Assembly (NCBI GenBank): GCA_022508885.1
Contig: JAFLUG010000009.1
Span: forward strand, 1-43,948
Length of the DNA stretch: 43,948 nucleotides
Direction: 5' to 3'
Source: Oscillospiraceae bacterium
GTDB lineage: Bacteria; Bacillota; Clostridia; Oscillospirales; Ruminococcaceae
The notes below the pieces were generated by a model. It made no database searches. It saw only the letters and a list, made by a program, of their open reading frames with translations, and was not told where the DNA came from. How positions within the stretch are numbered: the first letter of the stretch is position 1; the number at the start of each line of letters is the position of its first letter. A program made the translations under genes and the position numbers. Shown here in pieces: positions 22,453 to 31,058 of the stretch.

Positions 22453-23844
22453 ATGAAAATATACAACACAATGACCGGTAAAAAAGAGGAGCTTAAACCT
22501 GTGACCGAGGGCACCGTAAAGATATACTGCTGCGGTCCGACGGTATACAATCTCATTCATATCGGAAACGCCCGTGCGCTGTGCGTTTTTGACGCGCTGC
22601 GCAGATATCTCGAATACAGAGGATACAAGGTATTTTACGTTCAGAATTTCACGGACGTTGACGATAAGATAATCAGAAAAGCCAACGAAACCGGAAAGAC
22701 CTCGCTTGAAGTCTCGGAAAACGCGATAAAGGAATATTTTATCGACGCACAAGGGCTTAATGTCCGCAAAGCCGATGTCCACCCCAAGGTCACGGATAAT
22801 ATGGATATCATAATCAACATTGTAAAGACGCTTGTTGAAAAGGGCTATGCTTACGAGGCGGACGGCGACGTATATTTCGAGACGGCAAAGTTTTCGGAAT
22901 ACGGAAAGCTTTCGCATCAGCCACTTGACGACCTTAAGGCGGGAGCGCGTATAGAAGTCGGCGAGAAAAAGCGCGACCCTATGGATTTTGCGGTATGGAA
23001 GGCGGCAAAGCCCGGCGAGCCGTACTGGGAGTCGCCCTTTGGACGCGGCAGACCGGGCTGGCACATCGAATGCTCGGCTATGAGCCGTCACTATATCGGC
23101 GACACGATAGATATCCACGGCGGCGGAGCGGACCTTATCTTCCCGCATCATGAGAATGAGATCGCGCAGAGCGAATGCGCGACGGGCTGCGCGCTGGCGA
23201 ATATCTGGATGCATAACGGAATGCTCAATGTGGACAATAAGAAAATGTCCAAATCCGCGGGAAACTTTTTCCTTGTGCGCGATATGGCGAATGAGTTCGG
23301 CTATGAGCCTATCCGCTTTATGCTGCTTTCGGTGCACTACAGAAGCCAGCTCAACTATACCACAGAGGTCATCGAAAGCTGCAAGGCTGCGCTTTCGAGG
23401 CTGTACAACTGCCGCGAGCTTATGGAGCGCGTTTTAAAGACCGCGAAAGACGGCGTTGCTTCCGAGCAGGCGAAAGTAGACGCAAAAACCGCTAAAGACG
23501 ATTTTGACGCGGCGCTCGAGGACGATTTCAACACCGCCGACGCTATCGCGGCGATCTTCGAGTTTGTCAGAAAGATAAATACCGCGGTTTCGGGTGCGGA
23601 GATCACAAAAGAAGATGTGAAAATTTATCTTGACCAATTTAACTCATTGACAAATGTACTTGGTTTGTTGTATAATAAGAATGACAATGAAATTCCCGAG
23701 GAAATAAGAGCTCTGGCGGAACAGCGCGCGGCGGCCCGAAAGGAAAAGAACTTCGCGCTCGCGGACGAGCTGAGAAGCAAAATAACCGAGATGGGATATA
23801 TAGTTGAGGAAACAAAGCAGGGAACAGTTATCAAAAAAGCTTAA
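22453..23844 (+). CDS. cysS: Cysteinyl-tRNA synthetase
   Basis: CysS charges tRNA-Cys with cysteine. The 463-residue class I synthetase carries the zinc-site Cys in YCCGPTVYN, the HIGH-type motif HIGNAR (about residues 36-41), further zinc ligands in HIECSAM and HHENE, and [10 protein letters not shown] (about 263-272). The length is normal. With cysE under one Cys T-box, cysteine shortage would raise both supply and charging capacity. The C-terminal anticodon-binding part ends [17 protein letters not shown], as usual. Confidence 0.97.
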   Translation: MKIYNTMTGKKEELKPVTEGTVKIYCCGPTVYNLIHIGNARALCVFDALRRYLEYRGYKVFYVQNFTDVDDKIIRKANETGKTSLEVSENAIKEYFIDAQGLNVRKADVHPKVTDNMDIIINIVKTLVEKGYAYEADGDVYFETAKFSEYGKLSHQPLDDLKAGARIEVGEKKRDPMDFAVWKAAKPGEPYWESPFGRGRPGWHIECSAMSRHYIGDTIDIHGGGADLIFPHHENEIAQSECATGCALANIWMHNGMLNVDNKKMSKSAGNFFLVRDMANEFGYEPIRFMLLSVHYRSQLNYTTEVIESCKAALSRLYNCRELMERVLKTAKDGVASEQAKVDAKTAKDDFDAALEDDFNTADAIAAIFEFVRKINTAVSGAEITKEDVKIYLDQFNSLTNVLGLLYNKNDNEIPEEIRALAEQRAAARKEKNFALADELRSKITEMGYIVEETKQGTVIKKA

Positions 23845-23877
23845 GCATCAAAAGACAACAAAGAGAGGAAGAAAAAA

Positions 23878-24807
23878 TTGAAAATAAGAAATATATTTGC
23901 CGCAGGCATTTTGTGCGCGGGTCTGCTTTTGTCGGGCTGTAACAATGATGAGAGCGATTCGGGGGATTCCTTTCCCTTTCCCGACATTCTCGATTTTGAC
24001 TATGGGATCACAAGCACGGCGCCGGGTGAAACAGCGGGATTTTCGGGAAATCTCCCGGATGTAGAGCCGAAAGAGGGCGACCTTATCGCGGTATTTGAGA
24101 TAGAGGGCTTCGGAACGATAAAGGCTGTGCTTTTCCCCGAGGCGGCGCCGCTCGGAGTCGAGAATTTTCAAAAGCTTGCAAACGCGGGATTTTATGAAGG
24201 ACTTACGATACACCGCGTTATAAAGGACTTTATGTTTCAGGGCGGCTCTACAAACGGCGACGGGACAGGCGGCGACGCGGCGGTAAACGGCGGCTCGTTC
24301 GGCATAGAAACGGCGCAGAACGCGCGGCATTATTACGGCGCGCTGTGCTACGCGAACGCCATGGGGCAGAACTCAACTCAGTTCTATATCGTAAACAACA
24401 ACAAACCACAGGATCTTTCGGCATTCGATTATGAATGGTACAACAGCGCAGTTGAGCAGTACAAGAGCCTTGTAAAAGAGGCGAATTCTCTTGGGTATAC
24501 GGATTACGAGGAATATTATCGTTTTGAGGCGCAGTATTATCAGAATACGATCGACTGGTTCAGAGGGGCTACAGACGAGATAAGCAAAAAGTACAGCGAT
24601 GTAGGCGGAACGCCGTCGCTTGACGGAAACTATACCGTTTTCGGACAGGTTTACGAGGGCTTTGACGTAATAGAGGCTATCTCGGCTGTCGAAGTTGTGG
24701 TCGCAAACGAGGATATTCCCTCAAAGCCCGTACAGGATATTATCATCAAGAGCGTAAAGGTCGTGGTTTACGGAGAGGATAACGGCTTGGATAATTCCGA
24801 GGGCTGA
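23878..24807 (+). CDS. Cyclophilin-type peptidyl-prolyl isomerase lipoprotein, paralogue 1
   Basis: A 309-residue secreted lipoprotein: signal peptide with lipobox LLSGC (Cys about 20), then a short polar linker. The cyclophilin fold starts at about residue 65: GFGTIKAVLFPEAAPLGVENF, HRVIKDFMFQGG (catalytic Arg present), NSTQFYIV and YTVFGQVYEGFDVIE. Between QFYIV and the last strands sits an insertion of roughly 75 residues (about 185-255), mostly helical and rich in Tyr and Glu, absent from minimal cyclophilins. It probably assists folding of exported proteins. It starts with TTG after GAGAGGAAG, 33 bases past cysS, and is followed by a paralogue. Confidence 0.88.
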   Translation: MKIRNIFAAGILCAGLLLSGCNNDESDSGDSFPFPDILDFDYGITSTAPGETAGFSGNLPDVEPKEGDLIAVFEIEGFGTIKAVLFPEAAPLGVENFQKLANAGFYEGLTIHRVIKDFMFQGGSTNGDGTGGDAAVNGGSFGIETAQNARHYYGALCYANAMGQNSTQFYIVNNNKPQDLSAFDYEWYNSAVEQYKSLVKEANSLGYTDYEEYYRFEAQYYQNTIDWFRGATDEISKKYSDVGGTPSLDGNYTVFGQVYEGFDVIEAISAVEVVVANEDIPSKPVQDIIIKSVKVVVYGEDNGLDNSEG

Positions 24808-24871
24808 GTGTAATTCGCGTTTGGTTTATTTTTAGGAATAAAGATCTCACGCATCTGGAAAGGACTTGTTT

Positions 24872-25726
24872 ATGAAAATGTTCAAAAAAATAACCGGTGT
24901 TGTTTTAGCCGCGGCGGCGGCTGTGTCATTAAGCGCCTGCACGGGTGCGGCGCCCGGAAATGTCGGCGACGTGGAGCTTAAAAACGGCGATCTGATAGCG
25001 GAAGTAACGTTTGAGGACTACGGGGTCATCAGGTTCAAGCTGTTTCCCGATGTAGCGCCAAATGCCGTGGAAAATTTTCAGAAGCTTGCAGAAAAAGGGT
25101 ATTATGACGGGCTGAAGATCCACCGCGTAGTGCCCGATACCTGTATACAGGGCGGATCGCTCAACGGAGACGGAACAGGCGGCTCTGCGGAAATCGGCGA
25201 CGGAACTTTTGCTACCGAAATAAGCCAGGACGCGCGCAATTTCTACGGCGCGGTCGGTTACGCGCATAACGGCGACGGTCAGAACGCCACGCAGTTTTAT
25301 ATTGTAACAAACAAGAAAATTCAGGATCTGTCGCAGTACGATCCGTCTAAAATGCGCGAGAAGGCCAACAGCTACACCGAATTGGCGGCGGCAATAACCG
25401 AGGAGGTTTCCGCCCTTAAAGACCAGTATACGATTCAGGCTGAATATTACAACAATCTTGCCGATATGTTTGAAAAGGCTTCCGATGAGGTCCTGGAAAA
25501 GTATCAGACTACGGGCGGATATCCCTTCTGGGACGGCGGATATACCGTTTTCGGACAGGTTTTCGAGGGATTTGACGTTCTGGATAAAATCGCCTCGGTA
25601 GAGCTTACCATGAACAACTCCGGTCAGCTTACAAGACCCAAATCCGATATAATTATAGCCTCGGTAAAGGTTTATGAATATGTAGAGGTTGTTCCCGAAG
25701 AAGAAAACCCGGAGAATAAAAAGTAG
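24872..25726 (+). CDS. Cyclophilin-type peptidyl-prolyl isomerase lipoprotein, paralogue 2
   Basis: A 284-residue lipoprotein: MKMFKKITGVVLAAAAA signal and lipobox SLSAC (Cys about 23), then a cyclophilin domain closely related to the preceding gene, including the same kind of helical insertion (about 155-225). The catalytic Arg of HRVV is present, but the usual FM pair after it is replaced (HRVVPDTCIQGG versus HRVIKDFMFQGG next door), so substrate choice or activity may differ. The ATG at 24872 is chosen because GGAAAGGA precedes it; an in-frame TTG lies two codons upstream. A strong hairpin follows. Confidence 0.87.
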   Translation: MKMFKKITGVVLAAAAAVSLSACTGAAPGNVGDVELKNGDLIAEVTFEDYGVIRFKLFPDVAPNAVENFQKLAEKGYYDGLKIHRVVPDTCIQGGSLNGDGTGGSAEIGDGTFATEISQDARNFYGAVGYAHNGDGQNATQFYIVTNKKIQDLSQYDPSKMREKANSYTELAAAITEEVSALKDQYTIQAEYYNNLADMFEKASDEVLEKYQTTGGYPFWDGGYTVFGQVFEGFDVLDKIASVELTMNNSGQLTRPKSDIIIASVKVYEYVEVVPEEENPENKK

Positions 25727-25737
25727 AAATGACAACG

Positions 25738-25768
25738 ATACCCGAAAAGCAAAGCTTTTCGGGTATTT
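25738..25768. terminator. Terminator between convergent operons
   Basis: ATACCCGAAAAGC (25738-25750), AAA loop, and the perfect complement (25754-25766). It lies between the second cyclophilin gene and the 3' end of gerAC and can act on both. The U-tracts are short. Confidence 0.72.
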
Positions 25769-25800
25769 CCATGTCGAAAAGAAATTCGATTTTCTTTAGC

Positions 25801-26718
25801 TCATTTTGTTTTGCTTGCTATTTTGGCCAATTCATTCAGCGCGGCGATCTCTTCTTCTTTTGAAAGGGGGCCGCCGTTTTTGCTTTTGAATTTCGCCGAG
25901 ACTTTGCATACCATGCCGTTTGGATCAAGCTCGGATCTTATGTCGTATGCGAGGCAGGTTTTTTCGCTGCTTCCGAGACTGAAATTAAGCGAAAGTGTTT
26001 TTGCTTTGTTTTCTGATATCATAAGACTTATGGTCTGATTTTGATCGTAAGTTCCGGAAAGCTTTCCGCTTTTAAGCCGGCGTGTTCCGCTCAGAGAAAT
26101 AGTATCGCCGCTTTCGGTCATTCCTCTTCCGTTTTTATCCGGAACAAAAAACGGTATGAGGGACGGTCTTCCCGCGGCGTTATCGGCAAGAAGGTCAAGG
26201 AGCGTCGTGTTTGGCGAGACGCCCAGGTTTTCCGCGTTTTCGAGCATCGAAAGCGGTTTTTCGGCAGAGGTCATTCCCTCAATAAACTGTATATCGGTCA
26301 GAAGCTCCGCCGACTGCGCGCAGCATACGGGCATATTGAGACTGCACCGAAGGTCGTAGTAAAGCGCGTTAAGCGCGGGCAAAACATTTTCCTGTTCAAA
26401 TCCGCCGCCTAAAACAAGCAGCTTTGTTTCACTCATATACAGTCTTTTGCCGTCCGAGAGAGAGATGTTGTCAATAGCCTCGGACAGAGTTTTTCCGTTT
26501 CCCGAGACCTTTATCGCGTTTTCCTGCGAGGGGTCAAGCTTTTCGCCGCTGCTTGAAAAAAGCAGGGCGGACACCTTGTATTCTTCGTCAAAGTTATCAA
26601 AATCAATTGCTATCGCTTCTATTATCGCGCGGTTTCCAAGCTCGGTCGTATCTGAGCAGCCGCACATCAACAAAGCAAGCATTGCAATAACTGCAAGCAG
26701 AATTTTTCTTAACACCAT
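25801..26718 (-). CDS. gerAC: Spore germination protein, Ger(x)C family (short)
   Basis: This is the lipoprotein subunit of a nutrient germinant receptor. The 305-residue product starts with a signal peptide and lipobox LMCGC, followed at once by the family opening DTTELGNRAIIEAIAIDFD. The middle is recognisable: SLSDGKRLYMSETKLLVLG and LNALYYDLRCSLNMPVCCA. Family members usually run 350-400 residues, and the C-terminal domain here is shortened, ending soon after VCKVSAKFKSKNGG. I see no frameshift. The ATG at 26718 is chosen for its AAGGAG site; an upstream in-frame start would overlap gerAB. Third receptor subunit of the operon. Confidence 0.85.
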   Translation of the reverse strand: MVLRKILLAVIAMLALLMCGCSDTTELGNRAIIEAIAIDFDNFDEEYKVSALLFSSSGEKLDPSQENAIKVSGNGKTLSEAIDNISLSDGKRLYMSETKLLVLGGGFEQENVLPALNALYYDLRCSLNMPVCCAQSAELLTDIQFIEGMTSAEKPLSMLENAENLGVSPNTTLLDLLADNAAGRPSLIPFFVPDKNGRGMTESGDTISLSGTRRLKSGKLSGTYDQNQTISLMISENKAKTLSLNFSLGSSEKTCLAYDIRSELDPNGMVCKVSAKFKSKNGGPLSKEEEIAALNELAKIASKTK

Positions 26719-26728
26719 GTTCTCCTTT

Positions 26729-27658
26729 TCATTGCGCGGCATTTGGGGTTTTCTCCGAGCCCTGCGATTCTTGATATGATATGCGTTTTACAGCGATAAA
26801 AACAAGAACCGCCGACAGCAAAAACAATCCGCACCTCAGCGCCGCGCACATTGCCCATATAGCCGAGAATATACCGTCGAGCCGTTTGAACAGTGAAATG
26901 TCCGAAAGTGAAGCCGAAGCCGCCGACGGGTATTCGGTAAGTCCGTAAAACTCGCGCAGGACCAGAAAATTCAGTATACACATAACTGTCGGGATAACAA
27001 TGCTGAACAGCATAAAATACATCGCGGTTTTTCCCGAAGAATCCGTGTGTTTTTTGTTTATATACGGCAGAAACGCCGCAAACAGAAGATATTCTCCTCC
27101 GTTTAAAAAGCGTGTAATTACGTCGCTTAACAGTGTGCCGTTATCGGAAACGTTCCATATCTCCGAGGTCCTGAAATACGGGATATCCGCAACAAAAACA
27201 ATTACTGTAATTATTCCCGCCGCCGCAAGAAAAAGAGCGCCCGAGCGCGCGGCGGCTTCTATACCCATAAACGCCGCGTATACCGCGAATATCGCCGCCG
27301 CGGCGAAGATGATCCACGAGCTTGTACCTATCAGAAGATTTTTTTCGGCAAAGCCTATCGTGTGAAAAAGAGTTTTTACCGCCGCCCCAATGAGAAGCAG
27401 GGCGCCGAAAGCCGCCGAAGTCCAGCCGAGGAACTTGTTTTTGTTGTACAAATGACGGTGAAAATTATCGTGCTTAAACGAAAAGACGATCAGCGGAAGC
27501 GCAAGCAAAAACCTTATAAGCTCTGTTATGATTATTGATAAGATCGCTTCTTTGGGGGCTGTGGAGGAGTTTGGGGAGATCACCTCTATCGCGATGCGCG
27601 ACATTATCAGCGCGCAGAAAAGCTGACCGGCGCTTATTTTCGGAAACTCATTCGTCAT
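26729..27658 (-). CDS. gerAB: Spore germination permease, GerAB/YndE family
   Basis: This is an integral membrane subunit of a germinant receptor, related to APC-type amino acid transporters and thought to bind the germinant. The 309-residue protein has about nine to ten hydrophobic helices and starts with the usual ISAGQLFCALIMSRIAIEV region. It is shorter than typical members (about 360). It overlaps the small gene upstream by four bases (ATGA) and is followed 10 bases later by gerAC, so the operon is tightly coupled. The ligand cannot be predicted. Confidence 0.87.
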   Translation of the reverse strand: MTNEFPKISAGQLFCALIMSRIAIEVISPNSSTAPKEAILSIIITELIRFLLALPLIVFSFKHDNFHRHLYNKNKFLGWTSAAFGALLLIGAAVKTLFHTIGFAEKNLLIGTSSWIIFAAAAIFAVYAAFMGIEAAARSGALFLAAAGIITVIVFVADIPYFRTSEIWNVSDNGTLLSDVITRFLNGGEYLLFAAFLPYINKKHTDSSGKTAMYFMLFSIVIPTVMCILNFLVLREFYGLTEYPSAASASLSDISLFKRLDGIFSAIWAMCAALRCGLFLLSAVLVFIAVKRISYQESQGSEKTPNAAQ

Positions 27659-27816
27659 AGATCTTCTCCGTCAATGTGGACCTTTACTTCCGTATACACC
27701 GCAAACGGCAGCGCAAGCTGAGACGTGTATATTTCCTGCGGCAGAGCCGAGTGAGCGGGAACTATAGTCTCCGCGTAAGGCTCGGCGAGGTTATTGTTTT
27801 TCTTGTTTATCTTCAT
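27655..27816 (-). CDS. Small unrecognised protein inside the ger operon (53 aa)
   Basis: Reading the minus strand between gerAA and gerAB reveals a 53-codon frame beginning MKINKKNNNLAEPYAETIV and ending VYTEVKVHIDGEDL. It has its own GAGGAAG site four bases before the ATG, starts 15 bases after the gerAA stop, and its TGA overlaps the gerAB ATG by four bases. Such packing is strong evidence of real translation. It is soluble-looking, with no membrane helix or cysteine. I do not recognise it; an accessory subunit or assembly factor of the germinant receptor is a guess from context. Confidence 0.75.
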   Translation of the reverse strand: MKINKKNNNLAEPYAETIVPAHSALPQEIYTSQLALPFAVYTEVKVHIDGEDL

Positions 27817-27831
27817 AATGCTTCCTCTTTT

Positions 27832-29289
27832 CTATGAAATATCTGCGCCGTTAAGATTCTGCAGCGTAACGTCGCTTTGCGCCATCTTTTTCCAGTCCGA
27901 GCGCACCAGCATATCGCGGGCTGCCTTTGCGGAAAACGGTGATATCGGCGCCATATAAGGGATCCCGTAGGTCGAAAGCGAGCACATTTTTATTAATGTG
28001 GCTCCGGTTGCGAGCATAAGTCCGTAAAGTCCGAAAAATCCGCCGGCGAAAATATAGATAAACCGCAGAATGACAACTTTTTCATACATTGTCGGAACTA
28101 CAAAGCTGCACAGTCCCGAAAGCGCGACCACAAGCACCATCGGCGCACCGACAAGTCCCGCCGAAACGGTGATATCTCCTATAACAAGTCCGCCCACAAC
28201 GCCTATCGCGTGGCCGATAGGACGCGGAAGCCTTATTCCCGCTTCTCGCAGTATCTCGTACATAAAGTGAATGAACAGACACTCGACCATAAGCGAAAAC
28301 GGCGCGGTCTGCTCGGCTGAGGCAAGGTTGAGAATAAGCGGCGAGGGGAGCATTTCGGGGTGATAAGACGCTATCGCGACGTACGCTCCCGGAAGAAAAA
28401 GAGTTATCAAAAACGCCGCAAGTCTTACCGTGCGGATAAAAAACGCGTAAAACGGCTTTTGCGTATAGTCGTCGAGCGTCTGAAAGCTTTCGATAAACAA
28501 GTGCGGTACGATCAGGGCAAACGGAGTTCCGTCTACTAAGATCCCCACTCTGCCCTCATACAGCTTCGCCGCGAAAACATCTGGACGCTCGCAGGTAGTG
28601 CACTCGCTGAAAAACCAGCCGCCGCGCCCCTCAAGATACGGCTGGATATAGCCGCTTTCGAGAATTGTACTGAGACGTACCGATTTAAGACGTTTTTTTA
28701 CGTCGTTCAACAACTTAGACGAAACTTTGTCGGAAATATAACACACGCAGATGTCAGTATGTGAGCGCGAGCCTATCTGCGACATTTCGAATACGAGCGT
28801 GGGGGATTTAACGCGGCGGCGTATCAGGGCCATATTCGTGCGTATAACCTCCACAAAACCCTCGCGAGAGCCGCGAACGTTAAGCTCGGAGGACGGCTCG
28901 TCTATCCCGCGGGACTTATAGCCCTGAATGCCAATCGCTATCGCACGGCTTGCGCCGTCCGCTAAAATTATCGCAAAGCCCGACTGTAGCTTTAGTATAA
29001 GGTTGTCAAAATCGAGTATCTCGATCTGCTCGGCGGCTGTGAGATAAACGTCAAAAAGAGCGTTTATAAACACATCAGGCGCTAAAAATCCGCTGTTTGA
29101 AAGCATATGGAGCTTGCTGTAAACAAGCTCCGCGAGAGTGTCGGTGCTTGACATTCCCTCGCAGGTAAGAACGGCTATATTGTTCTGACATACCATAGCG
29201 GTTTTTACAATAACGTCCGATGAATTTCCCGTAAGGGATTTTATTTTTTTAAGATTGTCCGCGAGAGAAACGGTCAGCTTTTTTTCCAC
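27832..29289 (-). CDS. gerAA: Spore germination protein, GerAA family
   Basis: This is the A subunit of a GerA-type germinant receptor, located in the spore inner membrane. The 485-residue protein has a cytoplasmic N-terminal region (about 1-285). The core shows EILDFDNLILKLQSGFAI, IQGYKSRGIDEPSSELNVRG, REGFVEVIRTNMALIRRR and FDVYLTAAEQ. A membrane region of several helices follows (about 290-460, with FLPGAYVAIASYHPEMLP and RLPRPIGHAIGVVGGLVIGD). All are family hallmarks. It starts with GTG after AAGGAG and is first in gerAA-small gene-gerAB-gerAC. I could not assign a forespore-type promoter with confidence. Confidence 0.95.
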   Translation of the reverse strand: MEKKLTVSLADNLKKIKSLTGNSSDVIVKTAMVCQNNIAVLTCEGMSSTDTLAELVYSKLHMLSNSGFLAPDVFINALFDVYLTAAEQIEILDFDNLILKLQSGFAIILADGASRAIAIGIQGYKSRGIDEPSSELNVRGSREGFVEVIRTNMALIRRRVKSPTLVFEMSQIGSRSHTDICVCYISDKVSSKLLNDVKKRLKSVRLSTILESGYIQPYLEGRGGWFFSECTTCERPDVFAAKLYEGRVGILVDGTPFALIVPHLFIESFQTLDDYTQKPFYAFFIRTVRLAAFLITLFLPGAYVAIASYHPEMLPSPLILNLASAEQTAPFSLMVECLFIHFMYEILREAGIRLPRPIGHAIGVVGGLVIGDITVSAGLVGAPMVLVVALSGLCSFVVPTMYEKVVILRFIYIFAGGFFGLYGLMLATGATLIKMCSLSTYGIPYMAPISPFSAKAARDMLVRSDWKKMAQSDVTLQNLNGADIS

Positions 29290-29358
29290 GGCTTTTTCTC
29301 CTTGATATTATTTTCATCATTTATTTTTCGCAGAACAACAGATTTTATTCTTTTTTTG

Positions 29359-29387
29359 TTGACAAATGATCGAATAAGTGGTAAACT
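29359..29387 (+). promoter_or_regulatory. Promoter of the PerM-family gene
   Basis: TTGACA (29359-29364), 17-base spacer, TAAACT (29382-29387), about 75 bases before the GTG start. Confidence 0.75.
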
Positions 29388-29462
29388 GTATTTGGTGGTA
29401 AATTGCGGTTTATCTGTCAATAATTGTTTTAAGGCTGTTTCGGCTTCTTTTAGGGGAAAGGG

Positions 29463-30809
29463 GTGGCTGAGTTGAAGATAGAGTGGAACAAAAAGTATAC
29501 GACAGTCGCTATCTACGCGCTTATCGTAATCGCGCTGTCGGTTTTGTTCGTTGTATTTGTGTTCAGGTTTAAGTCGTTTGCCGATGGTTTTTCGTGGGTA
29601 GGGTCGGTCGTGGCGCCGGTAATATGCGGACTGGTCATAGCGTATGTACTTAATCCGCTTATGATGTATTTTGAAAACAAGTTTTTCAAAAAGCTGAAAA
29701 ATCCGCCGATAATAGCCGATGTTGCCGCGGCTGATAACGACAAAACGGGCAAACCGAAAAAACGGGCGGCAAATCCTATAAAAACAGCGCGAAGAAGAAA
29801 GACTTTAGCAAGGGTTTTGTCTCTTCTTATAACATTTGTGATCGTGCTCGTAATAATAGGCGCGTTGGTTATTGCTATCGGACCGAGCATAGCGGGCAGC
29901 ATAGTTGACTTGGCGGACAGATTTCCCGGATATATAAAGGAGATCGAGAATTATCTCGAGGACTTTTTCGAGGATAATCCCGATATCTCGGCGTTTATTT
30001 TTGAGGAGTTTACCGATCTGTCAGACGAGCTGAAAAAGCTTGCGGAAACGCTTCAGCCAATGGCGGGAGATATAATCGGAAACGTTTCGAGCGGGCTTTG
30101 GAGCTTTGTTGTGTCCGTGCTGGTGGGACTTAAAAACGTTCTGCTTGGCGTTATTCTCGCTATTTATCTGCTTTTCAGCAAGGAGAGACTCCTGGCTCAG
30201 TGCAAGCAGATAGTGTTTGCTTTTGTAAAGGAACGCCACTGGAAAGGCTTTTATTCGTTCTGCTCTAAAAGCAACGATATTTTCAAAAAATACATCGTAT
30301 CCAATCTCGTAGACGCAATGGTTATTTTTGTGTTTATGCTTATCGGTATGTTTATCATGAAGATGCCGTATGCGACGCTGGTTTCGGCGGTTTGCGCGGT
30401 AACAAACCTGATTCCGTTTTTCGGTCCGTTTATCGGAGCTGTACCGTGCGCTGTTCTTATCTTGCTTGACGACCCGTCAAAGGTTATCTGGTTCGCGCTT
30501 TTCGTGCTGGTTTTACAGCAGTGTGACGGAAACATCATAAAGCCGTTTCTGTTTGGCGAGACAATGGGACTTCCCGCGATTTGGGTTCTGGTTTCCATTA
30601 TCGTCGGCGGAGGATTGTTCGGCATTCCGGGAATGCTTTTGGGAGCGCCGGTGTTTGCGGTTATTTACACAATGTCCGCGGATTTTGTAAAGGCAAGGCT
30701 CAAAAAACGCGACCTGCCGGAAAGTACGGAGAAGTATATACAATCAATTGACGATTTCTCGAAGGAGTATATCGACAGCCGGGCCGAAAATGAAAAAGAG
30801 GAAACATAG
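29463..30809 (+). CDS. AI-2E/PerM-family (UPF0118) membrane transporter
   Basis: A 448-residue polytopic membrane protein of the family named after TqsA and including YdbI, YtvI and PerM. It has two N-terminal helices (ALIVIALSVLFVVFVFRF; VVAPVICGLVIAYVLNPL), a basic cytoplasmic loop (PKKRAAN...ARRRK), and a long extracytoplasmic helical domain rich in acidic residues. The conserved C-terminal helices contain NLIPFFGPFIGAVPCA and GGGLFGIPGMLLGAPVFAVIY. Members move diverse small molecules or ions; autoinducer export cannot be assumed. Start is GTG with AGGGGAAAGG upstream. Monocistronic, own promoter, terminator about 130 bases downstream. Confidence 0.88.
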   Translation: MAELKIEWNKKYTTVAIYALIVIALSVLFVVFVFRFKSFADGFSWVGSVVAPVICGLVIAYVLNPLMMYFENKFFKKLKNPPIIADVAAADNDKTGKPKKRAANPIKTARRRKTLARVLSLLITFVIVLVIIGALVIAIGPSIAGSIVDLADRFPGYIKEIENYLEDFFEDNPDISAFIFEEFTDLSDELKKLAETLQPMAGDIIGNVSSGLWSFVVSVLVGLKNVLLGVILAIYLLFSKERLLAQCKQIVFAFVKERHWKGFYSFCSKSNDIFKKYIVSNLVDAMVIFVFMLIGMFIMKMPYATLVSAVCAVTNLIPFFGPFIGAVPCAVLILLDDPSKVIWFALFVLVLQQCDGNIIKPFLFGETMGLPAIWVLVSIIVGGGLFGIPGMLLGAPVFAVIYTMSADFVKARLKKRDLPESTEKYIQSIDDFSKEYIDSRAENEKEET

Positions 30810-30936
30810 GGCGTGCCGCCTTTGGCAATTCGTTCCACATGTGGAACAGCGTCAAATGCAGGTGCTCGAATGATACGATACTTCTATATCGCACGATCTC
30901 TAATGAGCAAGGCTCTGCGTTAAATTCAAATTTAAC
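30810..30936 (+). other. Structured 3' region after the PerM-family gene
   Basis: Between the stop codon and the terminator lie a perfect 16-base palindrome, GTTCCACATGTGGAAC (30832-30847), a small TGCC/GGCA hairpin just before it, and CGATA/TATCG and TTAAATT/AATTTAA pairs further on. No reading frame is convincing. It may be a folded 3' UTR or an intergenic repeat. Confidence 0.4.
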
Positions 30937-30965
30937 AGCTCGGAAGGCATTCCGGGCTGTTTTTT
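30937..30965 (+). terminator. Terminator upstream of remA
   Basis: AGCTCGGAA (30937-30945), GGCA loop, TTCCGGGCT (30950-30958), then GTTTTTT. A good intrinsic terminator. Confidence 0.88.
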
Positions 30966-30996
30966 CTCGGATTTGGGATTTATGCGAGAAATTGTG

Positions 30997-31025
30997 TTGA
31001 TTTTTTCGGAGAAATATGGTATAAT
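30997..31025 (+). promoter_or_regulatory. Promoter of the remA-gmk-priA cluster
   Basis: TTGATT (30997-31002), 17-base spacer, TATAAT (31020-31025), 33 bases before remA. Confidence 0.8.
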
Positions 31026-31058
31026 CAAATATATATGTTGAAAAATGAGGATGAATAA

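Noticed and set aside
22321-23337. Long minus-strand open frame (338 codons)
   Set aside because: It is a shadow of cysS and the end of cysE, arising from their GC-rich third positions.
24929-25735. Minus-strand open frame (268 codons)
   Set aside because: Antisense to the second cyclophilin gene, no known domain, and crosses the terminator.
29463-30809. Quorum-sensing autoinducer-2 exporter
   Set aside because: The family name alone does not show this; members such as YdbI and PerM have other roles, and no luxS or related gene is in the window.
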